Source: Cytophagales bacterium (GTDB lineage Bacteria > Bacteroidota > Bacteroidia > Cytophagales > Cyclobacteriaceae). Taken from it: a stretch of DNA of 64,000 bases. The DNA lies in contig JAKSDQ010000071.1 in NCBI GenBank assembly GCA_022360015.1, positions 124,001 to 188,000 on the forward strand, in the 5' to 3' direction. Within the stretch, counting starts at the first letter, position 1. Every line of letters begins with the position of its first letter. The notes under the pieces were generated by a model. That model searched no databases, was not told the DNA's origin, and worked only from the letters and a program-made list of their open reading frames with translations. Positions 9,328-17,816 of the stretch are shown piece after piece. Both the position numbers and the translations under genes were made by a program.

Positions 9328-10065
9328 TTAAAGCACTTTTATGTTGTCCGTAAGCAATTTCATTTCGAATAAATCTGCCAAATGTCTCAACAGTTTTTGC
9401 TTGACTACCGAAATATCGGGCCGGTTACCAAGTTCTGCAGCCAAAGAGGTAACATCTTTGTCCTTTATACCGCAGGGAACAATATAGTCAAAGTATTCCA
9501 GGTCTGTGTTTATGTTAAAAGCAAAGCCATGCATGGTTACCCACCTGCTGGCCTTGACTCCCATCGCACATATTTTTCTTGCCGACACCGGATCATCAGC
9601 ACCTGTCCAAACGCCAGTGAGCCCCTCGATCCTTCCCGCCTGCACCTCAAATTCAGCCAGCGTTTTTATGACAGCTTCTTCCAGCAGCCGCAGATAACGA
9701 TGAATGTCGGTAAAAAAATTATCCAGGTCTAGAATAGGATACCCAACAATTTGCCCCGGGCCATGATAGGTGATATCCCCGCCCCTGTTGGTCCGGTGAA
9801 AACCCGCATCCACCCGGTCCAAATCACTTTCTTTGATGAGAAGGTTGTTGACATCACCGCTTTTACCTAAAGTAAATACATGGGGGTGCTCACAGAACAA
9901 AAGATAATTAGGGGTGGGTTGCCGATGACTGTCAGGTAACTTCCGGTTAGATATTTTTAACGCCACCACCCTCCTGAATATTTCTTCCTGATAATCCCAC
10001 GCCTGTTGATAATCAATCAGGCCCAGATCCTCGAACGTTACCTTCTTGTTACGTATTAAATTCAT
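9328..10065 (-). CDS. lipB: Octanoyl-[acyl-carrier-protein]:protein N-octanoyltransferase
   Basis: Moves octanoate from acyl carrier protein to lipoyl domains of 2-oxoacid dehydrogenases and the glycine cleavage H protein, the first step of endogenous lipoate synthesis. In 245 residues the family blocks are present: RGGDITYHGPGQIVGYPILD near residue 95, MGVKASRWVTMHGFAFNI with the active-site lysine, and DYIVPCGIKDKDVTSL with the catalytic cysteine near 198. The start codon overlaps the manA stop as ATGA, so the two genes are translationally coupled. No lipA gene is in the window. Confidence 0.95.
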   Translation of the reverse strand: MNLIRNKKVTFEDLGLIDYQQAWDYQEEIFRRVVALKISNRKLPDSHRQPTPNYLLFCEHPHVFTLGKSGDVNNLLIKESDLDRVDAGFHRTNRGGDITYHGPGQIVGYPILDLDNFFTDIHRYLRLLEEAVIKTLAEFEVQAGRIEGLTGVWTGADDPVSARKICAMGVKASRWVTMHGFAFNINTDLEYFDYIVPCGIKDKDVTSLAAELGNRPDISVVKQKLLRHLADLFEMKLLTDNIKVL

Positions 10066-11048
10066 CGGTCAATATAAGACTCCAGTATTTTGCATGTTTC
10101 AGTGGGAATAAGCTTAACCCTTTTCAACTTTGCCGGCAATAATACCGCATCTCCTTTTTTCACAGCTACTTTTCCTCCTGCATAATCCAAAATCAAATCT
10201 CCGTCAAAGCAAATATAAATAATAAATGAGTCAAGATCGCTATAATCCCTTTCCAGCGTTTGATTGATGGTTATTTTGTTTGTAGTAAAATAGTCGCAGC
10301 TTACCAACTCGACCGGTGTGTTTTTTTGATCCCCATAAGGCACTCTATAATGATCATAAAAACTATAATCAATGGCATCCAAAGCCTCCTCTACATGCAA
10401 TTCCCTTTTTTGGCCATTACTATCAACCCGGTCAAAATCATATATACGATAAGTAATATCCGATGTTTGTTGTATTTCAGCAAGCAACAGTCCTTTCCCA
10501 ATAGTATGAACCCGGCCTGCCGGAATAAAAAAGACATCACCCGCTTTTACTTTTTCCCTGTTGAGAATATCCATTAACCGGCCGCTGTTAAATTTATCCA
10601 GGAACGCTTCCTTGTCTACAGGCTGATTAAACCCCGATATAAGCGATGACCCTTCATCTGCCTGAAAAACATACCACATTTCTGTTTTTCCAAATGAATT
10701 GTGACGGGCTTTTGCCAGTTCATCGTCGGGATGCACCTGTATGGACAGGTCTGCGTTAGCATCAATAAATTTAACCAATAGTGGAAACTGGCTGCCATAT
10801 TTGTTATAGACTTTAAAGCCCAGCAAATCACCCTGGTAACTCTCTATCAATTCTACCAGTGACCTGCCGGCAAGGGCGCCGTCTGCTACGATGGAAATGT
10901 CACCTTCTACACCGGATATTTCCCAAGTTTCACCACAATTAGGTAAATCGCCAAAGTCTTTACATAAAACTGCATTAATTTTATTACCCCCCCAGATTTT
11001 GTCTTTGAATATTGTTTTGAACTTCAGGGGATACAAATTTTCGGTCAT
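10062..11048 (-). CDS. manA: Mannose-6-phosphate isomerase, class I
   Basis: A 328-residue cupin-fold enzyme that interconverts fructose-6-phosphate and mannose-6-phosphate, feeding GDP-mannose and glycan synthesis. The Zn site is visible in IQVHPDDELAKARHNSFGKTEMWYVF-type sequence around residues 100-125 (His, Glu ligands) and GDVFFIPAGRVHTIGKG near 170. The size matches the shorter Bacillus-type class I enzymes. It is the first gene of the manA-lipB-hypothetical minus unit and overlaps lipB by 4 bases. It is divergent from the TRAP binding protein at 11120. Confidence 0.93.
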   Translation of the reverse strand: MTENLYPLKFKTIFKDKIWGGNKINAVLCKDFGDLPNCGETWEISGVEGDISIVADGALAGRSLVELIESYQGDLLGFKVYNKYGSQFPLLVKFIDANADLSIQVHPDDELAKARHNSFGKTEMWYVFQADEGSSLISGFNQPVDKEAFLDKFNSGRLMDILNREKVKAGDVFFIPAGRVHTIGKGLLLAEIQQTSDITYRIYDFDRVDSNGQKRELHVEEALDAIDYSFYDHYRVPYGDQKNTPVELVSCDYFTTNKITINQTLERDYSDLDSFIIYICFDGDLILDYAGGKVAVKKGDAVLLPAKLKRVKLIPTETCKILESYIDR

Positions 11049-11119
11049 AAAAAATATTTTTCACTAGTAGATAATCTTCTTAAATTCGGAAATTAAAATT
11101 ATAAAATATATTTTTCTTA

Positions 11120-12244
11120 ATGAAAAAATTCGAAAGGCGCAGGTTTTTAAGGAAGGGTACCGCAGCTGTGATAGGGACCACAAGCATTGCATCTTCCTGC
11201 CAGTCCGAGGACGGCAAGAAACCGATTGTGGCCCCGAACATCAATTTTAACAACACTTATCAATGGAAAATGGTGACTACATGGCCTCCTAATTTTCCTG
11301 TAATCGGTGAGGGTTGTAATCTTCTGGCAAAATGGATTGAGGAGATGTCTGGCGGAAGATTAAAGATAACCGTGTACGGTGGGGGTGAATTGGTGCCACC
11401 CCTGGAAAGCTTTGAGGCCGTAAGCAGTGGTGCCGTAGAAATGGGACACGGAGCCGCCTATTACTGGTCGGGCAAAGCCCCTGCGGCACAATTCTTCGCT
11501 GCGGTACCCTTCGGTATGAATTACCAGCAAATGAATTCGTGGATCATTGCAGGAGGGGGTGATAAATTATGGGAGGCCTTGTATGATCCATTCAATCTTA
11601 CTCCCATGATCTGCGGCAATACCGGGGTGCAAATGGGGGGATGGTTTAATAAGGAAATCAACAATATAACCGATCTGCGTGGTTTAAAAATGCGCATACC
11701 GGGGCTGGGGGGGAAAGTATTGAACAAAGCCGGAGGAACTGCCATTACTGTAGCAGGAGGGGAAATATATACTAATCTGGAAAGGGGAGTAATCGACGCC
11801 ACGGAATGGATAGGGCCTTTTCATGACTACCTGATGGGTTTTTACCGGGTTGCCAAATATTATTATTACCCCGGCTGGCACGAACCCGGTCCCGTGCTGG
11901 AGCTTATCGTCAATAAAGAAAAGTTTGCTTCCCTGCCTCCGGATTTACAAGCCATTATCAGGTCCGCTGCTATGCGCTCAAACGTCTGGATGGTCGCAGC
12001 ATTCGATGCCAAAAACAATACTTATTTGCAAAAATTGATTAACGAAGAAAACGTTCAGTTACGGGCTTTCCCGGCCGAGGTACTACAGGCTTTGCGTAAA
12101 TTCACTGAAGATACTGTCACGGAATTGATCGAGGAAGACCCGGAGAGTAAAAAGGTGTATGAGCATTACCATCACTTCCGGCAGGGAATTAATAGTTGGT
12201 CAAAAATCAGCGAGAGTACTTTTTATGAGAAGGTGTTGACGTAG
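11120..12244 (+). CDS. dctP: TRAP transporter substrate-binding protein, DctP/TakP type, Tat-exported lipoprotein
   Basis: A 374-residue periplasmic solute receptor. The N-terminus has a twin-arginine motif (RRRFLRKG) followed by a hydrophobic stretch and a lipobox-like SIASSC near residue 27, so export by Tat with lipid anchoring is likely. The body strongly resembles TakP-like receptors for 2-oxo acids: TTWPPNFPVIGEG near 53, GHGAAYYWSGK near 110, GNTGVQMGGWFNKEI near 165, KMRIPGLGGKV near 190 and DATEWIGPFHDY near 223. The matching permeases (dctQ, dctM) are on the minus strand at 13.1-15.0 kb, beyond a skp-like gene, so the transporter is split in two transcription units. Confidence 0.93.
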   Translation: MKKFERRRFLRKGTAAVIGTTSIASSCQSEDGKKPIVAPNINFNNTYQWKMVTTWPPNFPVIGEGCNLLAKWIEEMSGGRLKITVYGGGELVPPLESFEAVSSGAVEMGHGAAYYWSGKAPAAQFFAAVPFGMNYQQMNSWIIAGGGDKLWEALYDPFNLTPMICGNTGVQMGGWFNKEINNITDLRGLKMRIPGLGGKVLNKAGGTAITVAGGEIYTNLERGVIDATEWIGPFHDYLMGFYRVAKYYYYPGWHEPGPVLELIVNKEKFASLPPDLQAIIRSAAMRSNVWMVAAFDAKNNTYLQKLINEENVQLRAFPAEVLQALRKFTEDTVTELIEEDPESKKVYEHYHHFRQGINSWSKISESTFYEKVLT

Positions 12245-12495
12245 GTGGAAAGTTGGGGGTGTTCGGGTTACCTCCTGGTTACGGGTTGCAGGATGCGGGG
12301 CGGGTTCCGGGTTTGAAAATACGGCCTTTTTTTGACAAAAAAATTATTTATAAGATAATGACTATCAATTATTTACATTAGTTTTCATTCAAGCATAAAC
12401 TTTTTTTTATTTCTACAAGCAACCTCTTTTTCAAATTAGGCATTTTAATTGTTATAGATAGCCTGGAGTTCATTTACAATAAAATCAAAGAGATT

Positions 12496-13038
12496 ATGAA
12501 AACTAAGATGATTTATGCTTTCATAGCCATTTTGTTTATGGGTGTCAGTAGCAAGGCGCAAAACGCACCCTTAAAAATTGGCTATACCAGCACCGAATAT
12601 ATCTTGAGCTTATTACCCGCTGCTAAAGCGATTCAAAAAGAACTGTCTGATTATAACGAGCAGTTGAATTCACAACTTAAGGCAAAGGAGCAGACTTTTC
12701 AAGAGAAACTCGCCGACTATCAGAAAGCCGCGAGTACAATGACTGAACTGATAAGAAAAGATAAAGAGCGGGAGCTGCAAAACCTCGAGGCCTCCTTGAG
12801 GCAATTTCAGCAGGATGCGCAAACATCATTTGCAGATAAGCAGAAAAAACTTTTGGAACCGGTATTGGAAGAAATCCGGGTAGCCATACATAATGTAGCC
12901 GAAGAAAATAACTTCACACACATACTTAATTCAAGCACTGGTGGATTAGACGTCCTGCTTTTCGCAAAAGAGGAGTACGACGTTTCAAATCTGGTCCTCG
13001 CCAAACTAGGTGTAGAACCACCATCCACCAACAATTAG
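12496..13038 (+). CDS. OmpH/Skp family periplasmic chaperone
   Basis: A 180-residue secreted protein with a signal peptide (about residues 1-21, ending SSKAQ). Residues 30-150 are the OmpH/Skp pattern: IGYTSTEYILSLLP, a long coiled-coil stretch (about 42-125, rich in K, E and Q), and the C-terminal strand region VAEENNFTHILNSS. Skp proteins form trimers that hold unfolded outer membrane proteins in the periplasm. It lies alone between the halves of the TRAP transporter. The 251 bases upstream have no gene; they include G-rich GGGTTCCGGGTT-like sequence (about 12257-12316). Confidence 0.85.
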   Translation: MKTKMIYAFIAILFMGVSSKAQNAPLKIGYTSTEYILSLLPAAKAIQKELSDYNEQLNSQLKAKEQTFQEKLADYQKAASTMTELIRKDKERELQNLEASLRQFQQDAQTSFADKQKKLLEPVLEEIRVAIHNVAEENNFTHILNSSTGGLDVLLFAKEEYDVSNLVLAKLGVEPPSTNN

Positions 13039-13065
13039 CGTTTAAATATTTTCATAATACCTCTA

Positions 13066-13087
13066 AACCTGCCCCGGCAGGTTTTTT
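13066..13087 (+). terminator. Rho-independent terminator after skp-like gene
   Basis: A perfect inverted repeat, AACCTGCC then GGCAGGTT, followed by a T run (TTTT). It stands between the convergent skp-like and dctM genes; the AT-rich flanks could make it work in both directions. Confidence 0.75.
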
Positions 13088-13110
13088 CATTTTTATCTTT
13101 ATTTTTATTG

Positions 13111-14430
13111 TTAGTCTTCTATCACCTCCGGCAACCAGCTTACCACCTCCGGAAAAAAGATGATCAAACTCAGAAACACCAACTGGATAATAATAAACGG
13201 TACAATACCACGATATAAATGCCTCGTTTCCACCCCCGGTGGTGCCACCCCTTTCAGATAAAAAAGGGAAAAGCCAAAAGGTGGCGTTAAAAATGAGGTT
13301 TGCAGGTTAACAGCAAGCAAAATACCTACCCATACCAGATCCACGCCAAGCAAGGTAAATATAGGGGCAACTACAGGAACGATGATAAAAATTATTTCAA
13401 TAAAATCAATGAAAAATCCGGCTACAAAGACGGCTGCCATGACCATAAAGATAAATGCGTTGGTACTTAAATCTGCCCGGGTAATGATTTCGACCAGAAA
13501 ACGGTCACCTTCCAACCCCCTGAACACCAAAGAGAAGGCAGTAGCCCCAATGAAAATACTAAACACCATGGATGTCAAATGCGTGGTTTCGCGCATGACT
13601 TCTTTCAGGTTTTTATAGTTAAACTTACCCTGGATAACTGTCAAAACCGTGGCACCCATCGCTCCTACTGCCGCCGCCTCAGTAGGTGAAGCGATCCCTG
13701 CAAAGATTGACCCCAATACCGCCAGTATAAGGACGAAAGGCAACACAAAGGCATTGATTACCTTTTTAGCCATCCCCTTGGCTCTGAATTTCATGATCTC
13801 TTCATGTGGAAGTGGTGGGGCGCTTTCCGGGGTAATAGTAGCTTTGAGGATAATATATAAAAGATAGAGAGCAACCAGGATTATACCAGGTATTAAAGCA
13901 GCCGTAAATAGTTCTCCCACCGATACATTAAGAACACTTCCCAGTAACACCAATACCACAGACGGAGGGATAATCTGTCCCAATGTACCCGAAGATGCAA
14001 TAGTGCCCGTGGCTAACTCCACACTATATCCCCTCTTTAACATGGTCGGCAAACTAATCAGGCCCATAGTAATAACAGTGGCGCCAACAATTCCGGTAGA
14101 GGCGGCCAGCATGGCACCAACAATAACAACCGAGATCGCCAGTCCTCCTTTAAGACGGCCAAACAATAAAGACATGGTATCGAGCAAATTCTCTGCCAAT
14201 CCAGATTTTTCAAGCATGATGCCCATATATATGAAAAGGGGTACGGCAATCAGCACAAAATTGGACATCGTACCGTAGATTCTCAGGGATAGTAAATAAA
14301 AAAAATCCGGGCCGAAGACAATTAAGCCAAATAGTACCGAAATACCTCCCAGAGTAAATGCAACGGGGAAACCGAATAAAATCAGTATAAAAATCAGTGC
14401 AAACAATATGATTGCCAATGCCTCTGCCAA
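13111..14430 (-). CDS. dctM: TRAP transporter large permease subunit
   Basis: A 439-residue membrane protein of the DctM family with about 12-13 membrane segments. Typical blocks are seen: VAVPLFIYMGIMLEKSGLAE near residue 65, GATVITMGLISLPTMLKRGY near 120, SGTLGQIIPPSVVLVLLGS near 145, and LQTSFLTPPFGFSLFYLKG near 385. With the small subunit DctQ and the receptor DctP it forms a sodium-coupled importer, probably for 2-oxo acids or related carboxylates as suggested by the TakP-like receptor. It begins 5 bases after dctQ. Confidence 0.95.
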   Translation of the reverse strand: MAEALAIILFALIFILILFGFPVAFTLGGISVLFGLIVFGPDFFYLLSLRIYGTMSNFVLIAVPLFIYMGIMLEKSGLAENLLDTMSLLFGRLKGGLAISVVIVGAMLAASTGIVGATVITMGLISLPTMLKRGYSVELATGTIASSGTLGQIIPPSVVLVLLGSVLNVSVGELFTAALIPGIILVALYLLYIILKATITPESAPPLPHEEIMKFRAKGMAKKVINAFVLPFVLILAVLGSIFAGIASPTEAAAVGAMGATVLTVIQGKFNYKNLKEVMRETTHLTSMVFSIFIGATAFSLVFRGLEGDRFLVEIITRADLSTNAFIFMVMAAVFVAGFFIDFIEIIFIIVPVVAPIFTLLGVDLVWVGILLAVNLQTSFLTPPFGFSLFYLKGVAPPGVETRHLYRGIVPFIIIQLVFLSLIIFFPEVVSWLPEVIED

Positions 14431-14435
14431 AAGCT

Positions 14436-14966
14436 TTAGTGTTTAGTAGCGTTTGCCGGTGCAAAAATGGTTATGATGGACTTAAAAATCAGAGAGATAC
14501 TTTGCATCAATAACAAAATGAATCCGATGGTGATGGCTGATTTGATAATAAATCTGGCCGGCAAGCCACCCGGATCAGGCGAAGACTCATGAAAGCGATA
14601 TGAATTCTCTACAAATTTGAAAGAAGCGTCGATGACTACAAGGCAAAATGGTAATAAAAAAAGTAAAGTGCCAGTCAGATTTACCCAGGCTTTTTGTTTT
14701 TCCGTAAATCTGCTATAAAAAACATCCACCCTGACGTGTTTGTCATGTTTTAGCGTGTATGCTGCCCCCAGTAAAAAAATCACGGCAAATATATGCCATT
14801 CCAACTCAAATACGCCGGCACTACTTGCGTTAAAAAAATAACGCATCACCACATCCCCGCAAATTATCAAAACCAGCACACTGGTAAGCCACGAGATTTT
14901 ACGACCGACCCACTCATTAATCTGGTCGATGATTTTAGCAGTCCGGTTTAAAAACTCAAATATCAA
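14436..14966 (-). CDS. dctQ: TRAP transporter small permease subunit
   Basis: A 176-residue protein with four membrane segments, of the DctQ family (WHIFAVIFLLGAAYTLKHDKHVRVDVFY is the conserved core, residues about 61-88). It partners with DctM in the sodium-driven TRAP importer. It is the first gene of the minus-strand pair dctQ-dctM. The upstream gap (14967-15229) contains a near-perfect palindrome at 15036-15068 that might be a terminator-like or regulatory structure for either flank. Confidence 0.92.
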   Translation of the reverse strand: MIFEFLNRTAKIIDQINEWVGRKISWLTSVLVLIICGDVVMRYFFNASSAGVFELEWHIFAVIFLLGAAYTLKHDKHVRVDVFYSRFTEKQKAWVNLTGTLLFLLPFCLVVIDASFKFVENSYRFHESSPDPGGLPARFIIKSAITIGFILLLMQSISLIFKSIITIFAPANATKH

Positions 14967-15035
14967 ATTCTGTATTTAATTTAATTTTGGTGGCGAAAAG
15001 ATAGCCAATTGCTTTCATATAAGCAATTTCGTCAC

Positions 15036-15068
15036 AGTCATAGTATGACTTGGAGTCATACTATGACT
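15036..15068. repeat. Perfect 15-bp inverted repeat AGTCATAGTATGACT
   Basis: AGTCATAGTATGACT (15036-15050), a 3-base spacer TGG, then the exact reverse complement AGTCATACTATGACT (15054-15068). Each arm is itself nearly palindromic. A related but imperfect copy is at 60771-60801. No T run follows, so a simple terminator is unlikely. Confidence 0.85.
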
Positions 15069-15229
15069 AGTCGCATTAATCAAATTGTTGCAACCCTAGC
15101 CACTTATTGTATTTTGAAATAGCCATGCCATCAAAAAGCCGCTCAGTCCTTATTCTGTGAAAAATCTGTCAAATCTAAATAAACATTTTCATACTATAAT
15201 TCAGTCATCCAAAAGAGACACAGACGGCG

Positions 15230-15595
15230 GTGCTGCTTTTTCTCAGGCTCACCATTGTTTTTGTCTTTCTATGGCATGGTTTTCCTAAAGCCATTTACAT
15301 GCAAACCGCCATGGAAAAATTCGTAAGCATGGGATTCCCAGGTTTTCCGGGGCCTGTAATCGGGTGGGTTGAAGTCATGGCAGGTATGGCCATTCTGGCT
15401 GGTTTTCAGAACAAATGGGCGAACCTTTTACTCGCCGCTGTCATCATTGTCGCTAGTGTGGGGGTACTGGCGCCAAAAGGCGTGGTAGCAGGACTGGAAC
15501 TTGACATATTGTTACTGGCCACAAGTCTTGTTTCAGCCTTTGTTGGCCTGGGGTTATACGCCTTCGACAACCGGGTCGCCATAGCGACTGAGTAA
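15230..15595 (+). CDS. DoxX family membrane protein
   Basis: A 121-residue protein with four predicted membrane segments and DoxX-like features: RLTIVFVFLWHGFPKA at the N-terminus, then GFPGFPGPVIGWVEVMAGMA near residues 36-56. The frame opens after a stop at 15197 and the only reasonable start is a GTG at 15230, which gives the family's usual length. DoxX proteins are poorly understood; some take part in thiol or redox balance. It appears to be transcribed alone, 121 bases before rlmN. Confidence 0.7.
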   Translation: MLLFLRLTIVFVFLWHGFPKAIYMQTAMEKFVSMGFPGFPGPVIGWVEVMAGMAILAGFQNKWANLLLAAVIIVASVGVLAPKGVVAGLELDILLLATSLVSAFVGLGLYAFDNRVAIATE

Positions 15596-15716
15596 GTAAC
15601 AGCATGAACCATTTGCCGGAGCGCCTATCACAGATAGGAACCGGCTTTGTCGATTCGGATCCGGCTTTATTGATGAACTGCTCTTAAAAATCTTGCGTTA
15701 TTGTTAACTTTGTAAC

Positions 15717-16766
15717 ATGAATGCGATCAAGGTCAAAGAGGACATTAGAAAAATTGAGCGTAAGAGGCTGACAGAATTTCTTGTCGATCAAGGCGAAAAA
15801 CCTTTTCGAAGCAAGCAAATCAATGAATGGCTATGGAAAAAGTCTGCGCAGACTTTTGATGAAATGTCCAATCTTTCGTTGAAGACCCGGCAGTTGTTAA
15901 AGGACCACTTCGCCATAAATGGAGTTACCGTTAACCAGGTGCAGGTCAGCGATGATCAGACCATCAAATCCACTTTCAAACTTTATGATGACCACATCAT
16001 CGAAGGCGTATTAATCCCTGCCGATAGCCGGATGACTGCCTGTGTTTCCTCTCAGGTGGGCTGCTCATTGAGCTGTAAATTTTGTGCTACCGGATACATG
16101 GATCGTAAAAGAAATCTCGATGCCGCTGAAATTTATGATCAGGTAGTCCATATTAAAAACCAGGCAGAAACTCATTATCAGGTGCCACTTACCAACATCG
16201 TTTATATGGGCATGGGAGAACCATTGCTCAACTACCAGAATGTCATCCAATCTATCAACTATATTACTTCTGAGAATGGTCTGGGCATGTCGCCTAAAAG
16301 AATTACGGTCTCCACCGCAGGAATTGCCAAAATGATCAAAAAATTAGGTGACGACAAGGTAAAATTTAACCTGGCATTATCCTTACATGCGGCCAATGAT
16401 GCCAAAAGAAACCAGATTATGCCGATCAATGCAAGCAATTCCCTGAAGTCGCTCAAAGAGGCCTTGCAGTCATATTTCTATCAAACCCGGAACCATATCA
16501 CATTCGAATACATCGTATTTAACAATTTTAATGACAGCCTGCAGGACGCAAAGGAACTTTTGCAGTTCACCAAATATGTACCCGGCAAAGTAAATATCAT
16601 CGAGTATAACCCTATTTCAGAAGCGGATTTTACAAATACGGCACAGGATAAACTGGCCATCTTTGCCAACTTTTTGCAGGACAAGGGAGTGAATGTGAAT
16701 ATAAGAAGAAGTCGCGGGAAAGATATCGATGCTGCCTGTGGTCAATTGGCGAATAAAAATAAGTGA
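15717..16766 (+). CDS. rlmN: 23S rRNA (adenine(2503)-C2)-methyltransferase RlmN
   Basis: A 349-residue radical-SAM methyltransferase that methylates A2503 of 23S rRNA, and in several bacteria also A37 of some tRNAs. The iron-sulfur cluster motif CSLSCKFC (Cys116, Cys120, Cys123) is intact, and the methyl-carrying cysteine is Cys341 in DIDAACGQLANK; GMGEPLLNYQNV near 165 is also diagnostic. The start at 15717 gives the family length. A TAACTTTG box at 15705-15712 is only 5 bases before the ATG, which would make the mRNA leaderless if real. The gene ends 10 bases before a convergent membrane protein gene. Confidence 0.95.
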   Translation: MNAIKVKEDIRKIERKRLTEFLVDQGEKPFRSKQINEWLWKKSAQTFDEMSNLSLKTRQLLKDHFAINGVTVNQVQVSDDQTIKSTFKLYDDHIIEGVLIPADSRMTACVSSQVGCSLSCKFCATGYMDRKRNLDAAEIYDQVVHIKNQAETHYQVPLTNIVYMGMGEPLLNYQNVIQSINYITSENGLGMSPKRITVSTAGIAKMIKKLGDDKVKFNLALSLHAANDAKRNQIMPINASNSLKSLKEALQSYFYQTRNHITFEYIVFNNFNDSLQDAKELLQFTKYVPGKVNIIEYNPISEADFTNTAQDKLAIFANFLQDKGVNVNIRRSRGKDIDAACGQLANKNK

Positions 16767-16775
16767 CTTCAGCCT

Positions 16776-17381
16776 TTATAACCATAGGCGAATACCGACC
16801 TGATTCCACCCTATTTCCAGGTTTTTCAAAAGGGCTGGCAAATTGTTGTCACCGTGCAATTTATGCATGAAAAAGAGCGTAAGATCGAAAGCCAGTAAAA
16901 AACTTCCCTGCAAAATCAGGGAACGCCCAAAACCTTTAAATCTTTCATATTTCGTCCGATTGGCACCACCTGAAAATCTTTCAGAGCGTTCCTTCAAATA
17001 AAATCCACCAACTATGTAGGCAACATCCAGGCCGGCATTAAACAATAGAAACTGCTGGATAAACTTTTGCTCATTGAAAGTATCGTACAAGCCAAATCCC
17101 GCCGGATCCTGCAAAGAACTAAAATAACCAAAACCCGCAATGGCCATATTTACAGCGCCCCATGTGGCATTCATAATATGAAAATTTTTGTCAACACCTT
17201 CGGTATGAAAAAGCCGGATACCACCACCTGCCAGATTCAATAGTGCCCAGCCTGCAAGTACCGTCATGCCCCTTTGGTTAATTAACAGTCTTTTTTGATT
17301 AAAATCTGTCAGCTTTTCCTGCTGTGCATAGGAATGGGAAGATATAAAAAGTATAAAACCCAGTATGACCTTTTTCTTCAT
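16776..17381 (-). CDS. Conserved membrane protein of unknown function
   Basis: A 201-residue protein from the ATG at 17381, with a signal-like N-terminus (MKKKVILGFILFISSHSYAQ). Four hydrophobic stretches follow, around residues 40-55, 72-90, 115-130 and 150-170. I do not recognise a functional family with confidence; it resembles Cytophagales-restricted proteins with sequence such as LAGWALLNLAGGG. The longer open frame upstream of 17381 is rejected because the signal peptide begins here. The gap between this start and the ilv promoter (17382-17619) is AT-rich and has no gene. Confidence 0.65.
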   Translation of the reverse strand: MKKKVILGFILFISSHSYAQQEKLTDFNQKRLLINQRGMTVLAGWALLNLAGGGIRLFHTEGVDKNFHIMNATWGAVNMAIAGFGYFSSLQDPAGFGLYDTFNEQKFIQQFLLFNAGLDVAYIVGGFYLKERSERFSGGANRTKYERFKGFGRSLILQGSFLLAFDLTLFFMHKLHGDNNLPALLKNLEIGWNQVGIRLWL

Positions 17382-17619
17382 AGCAATGATGAATTTCCGG
17401 AATTGTAAATTATCTGACTTATTTTCATATTTAATAAAAATATATCTGTTCGATCGGTATATTTTAAATTTCGCAAAAAAATTTCCGGAATTGGGATTTA
17501 TTTTACAAAAATCATAATAGATTAGGCTCAAAAGGAAAATATTAATATTGTTCTTAAAAAACGGATTCCAGCATTAATAATATTTTACAAACCAATAAGC
17601 CAATAAAATAAAAGTTTGT

Positions 17620-17650
17620 TTTGCTTTAATTTTTAATAATAATATATTTG
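17620..17650 (+). promoter_or_regulatory. ilv operon promoter, Bacteroidota type
   Basis: TTTG at 17620-17623 (the -33 element), 19 bases, then TATATTTG at 17643-17650, an exact TAnnTTTG -7 element. Transcription would begin near 17657, about 20 bases before the first leader-peptide ATG at 17677. Spacing and position both fit, and no other gene lies between this promoter and ilvE. Confidence 0.7.
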
Positions 17651-17676
17651 CTATAAATTTCTTAATTATTAAACAT

Positions 17677-17733
17677 ATGGTTAGCGAATATGTTCTTTCC
17701 GGTTCCCTTATCGATGTCCTCGTCCGGACGTAG
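17677..17733 (+). CDS. Leader peptide 1 of the ilv operon (Val/Leu-rich, 18 residues)
   Basis: An 18-codon frame from ATG 17677 to TAG 17731, MVSEYVLSGSLIDVLVRT, with 8 of 18 residues Val, Leu or Ile and a cluster LIDVLV just before the stop. The stop sits 5 bases upstream of an antiterminator arm (17738-17747). In classical attenuation a ribosome stalled at the cluster leaves that arm free, and one that reaches the stop covers it. There is no Shine-Dalgarno sequence, as usual in this phylum. Less rich in branched-chain codons than leader 2, so it is the less certain of the two. Confidence 0.5.
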   Translation: MVSEYVLSGSLIDVLVRT

Positions 17734-17737
17734 GGAA

Positions 17738-17804
17738 AGAGAATGGCATATTCAAAAGTGAAAAAATCAAAGCGCCGTTCTCTCATGAAGCTGGCGCTTT
17801 TTTT
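17738..17804 (+). terminator. Attenuator 1: antiterminator and intrinsic terminator
   Basis: Terminator: AAAGCGCC (17769-17776) pairs perfectly with GGCGCTTT (17793-17800), followed by a seven-T run (17798-17804). Competing structure: AGAGAATGGC (17738-17747) can pair with GCCGTTCTCT (17774-17783) with one G-U pair, overlapping the terminator's 5' arm by three bases. It lies between leader peptides 1 and 2. Confidence 0.6.
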
Positions 17805-17816
17805 ATCATGATTTAA

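Noticed and set aside
17743-17811. A 22-codon frame MAYSKVKKSKRRSLMKLALF
   Set aside because: It overlaps the antiterminator and terminator of unit 1 and is Lys/Arg-rich rather than branched-chain-rich; most likely chance.
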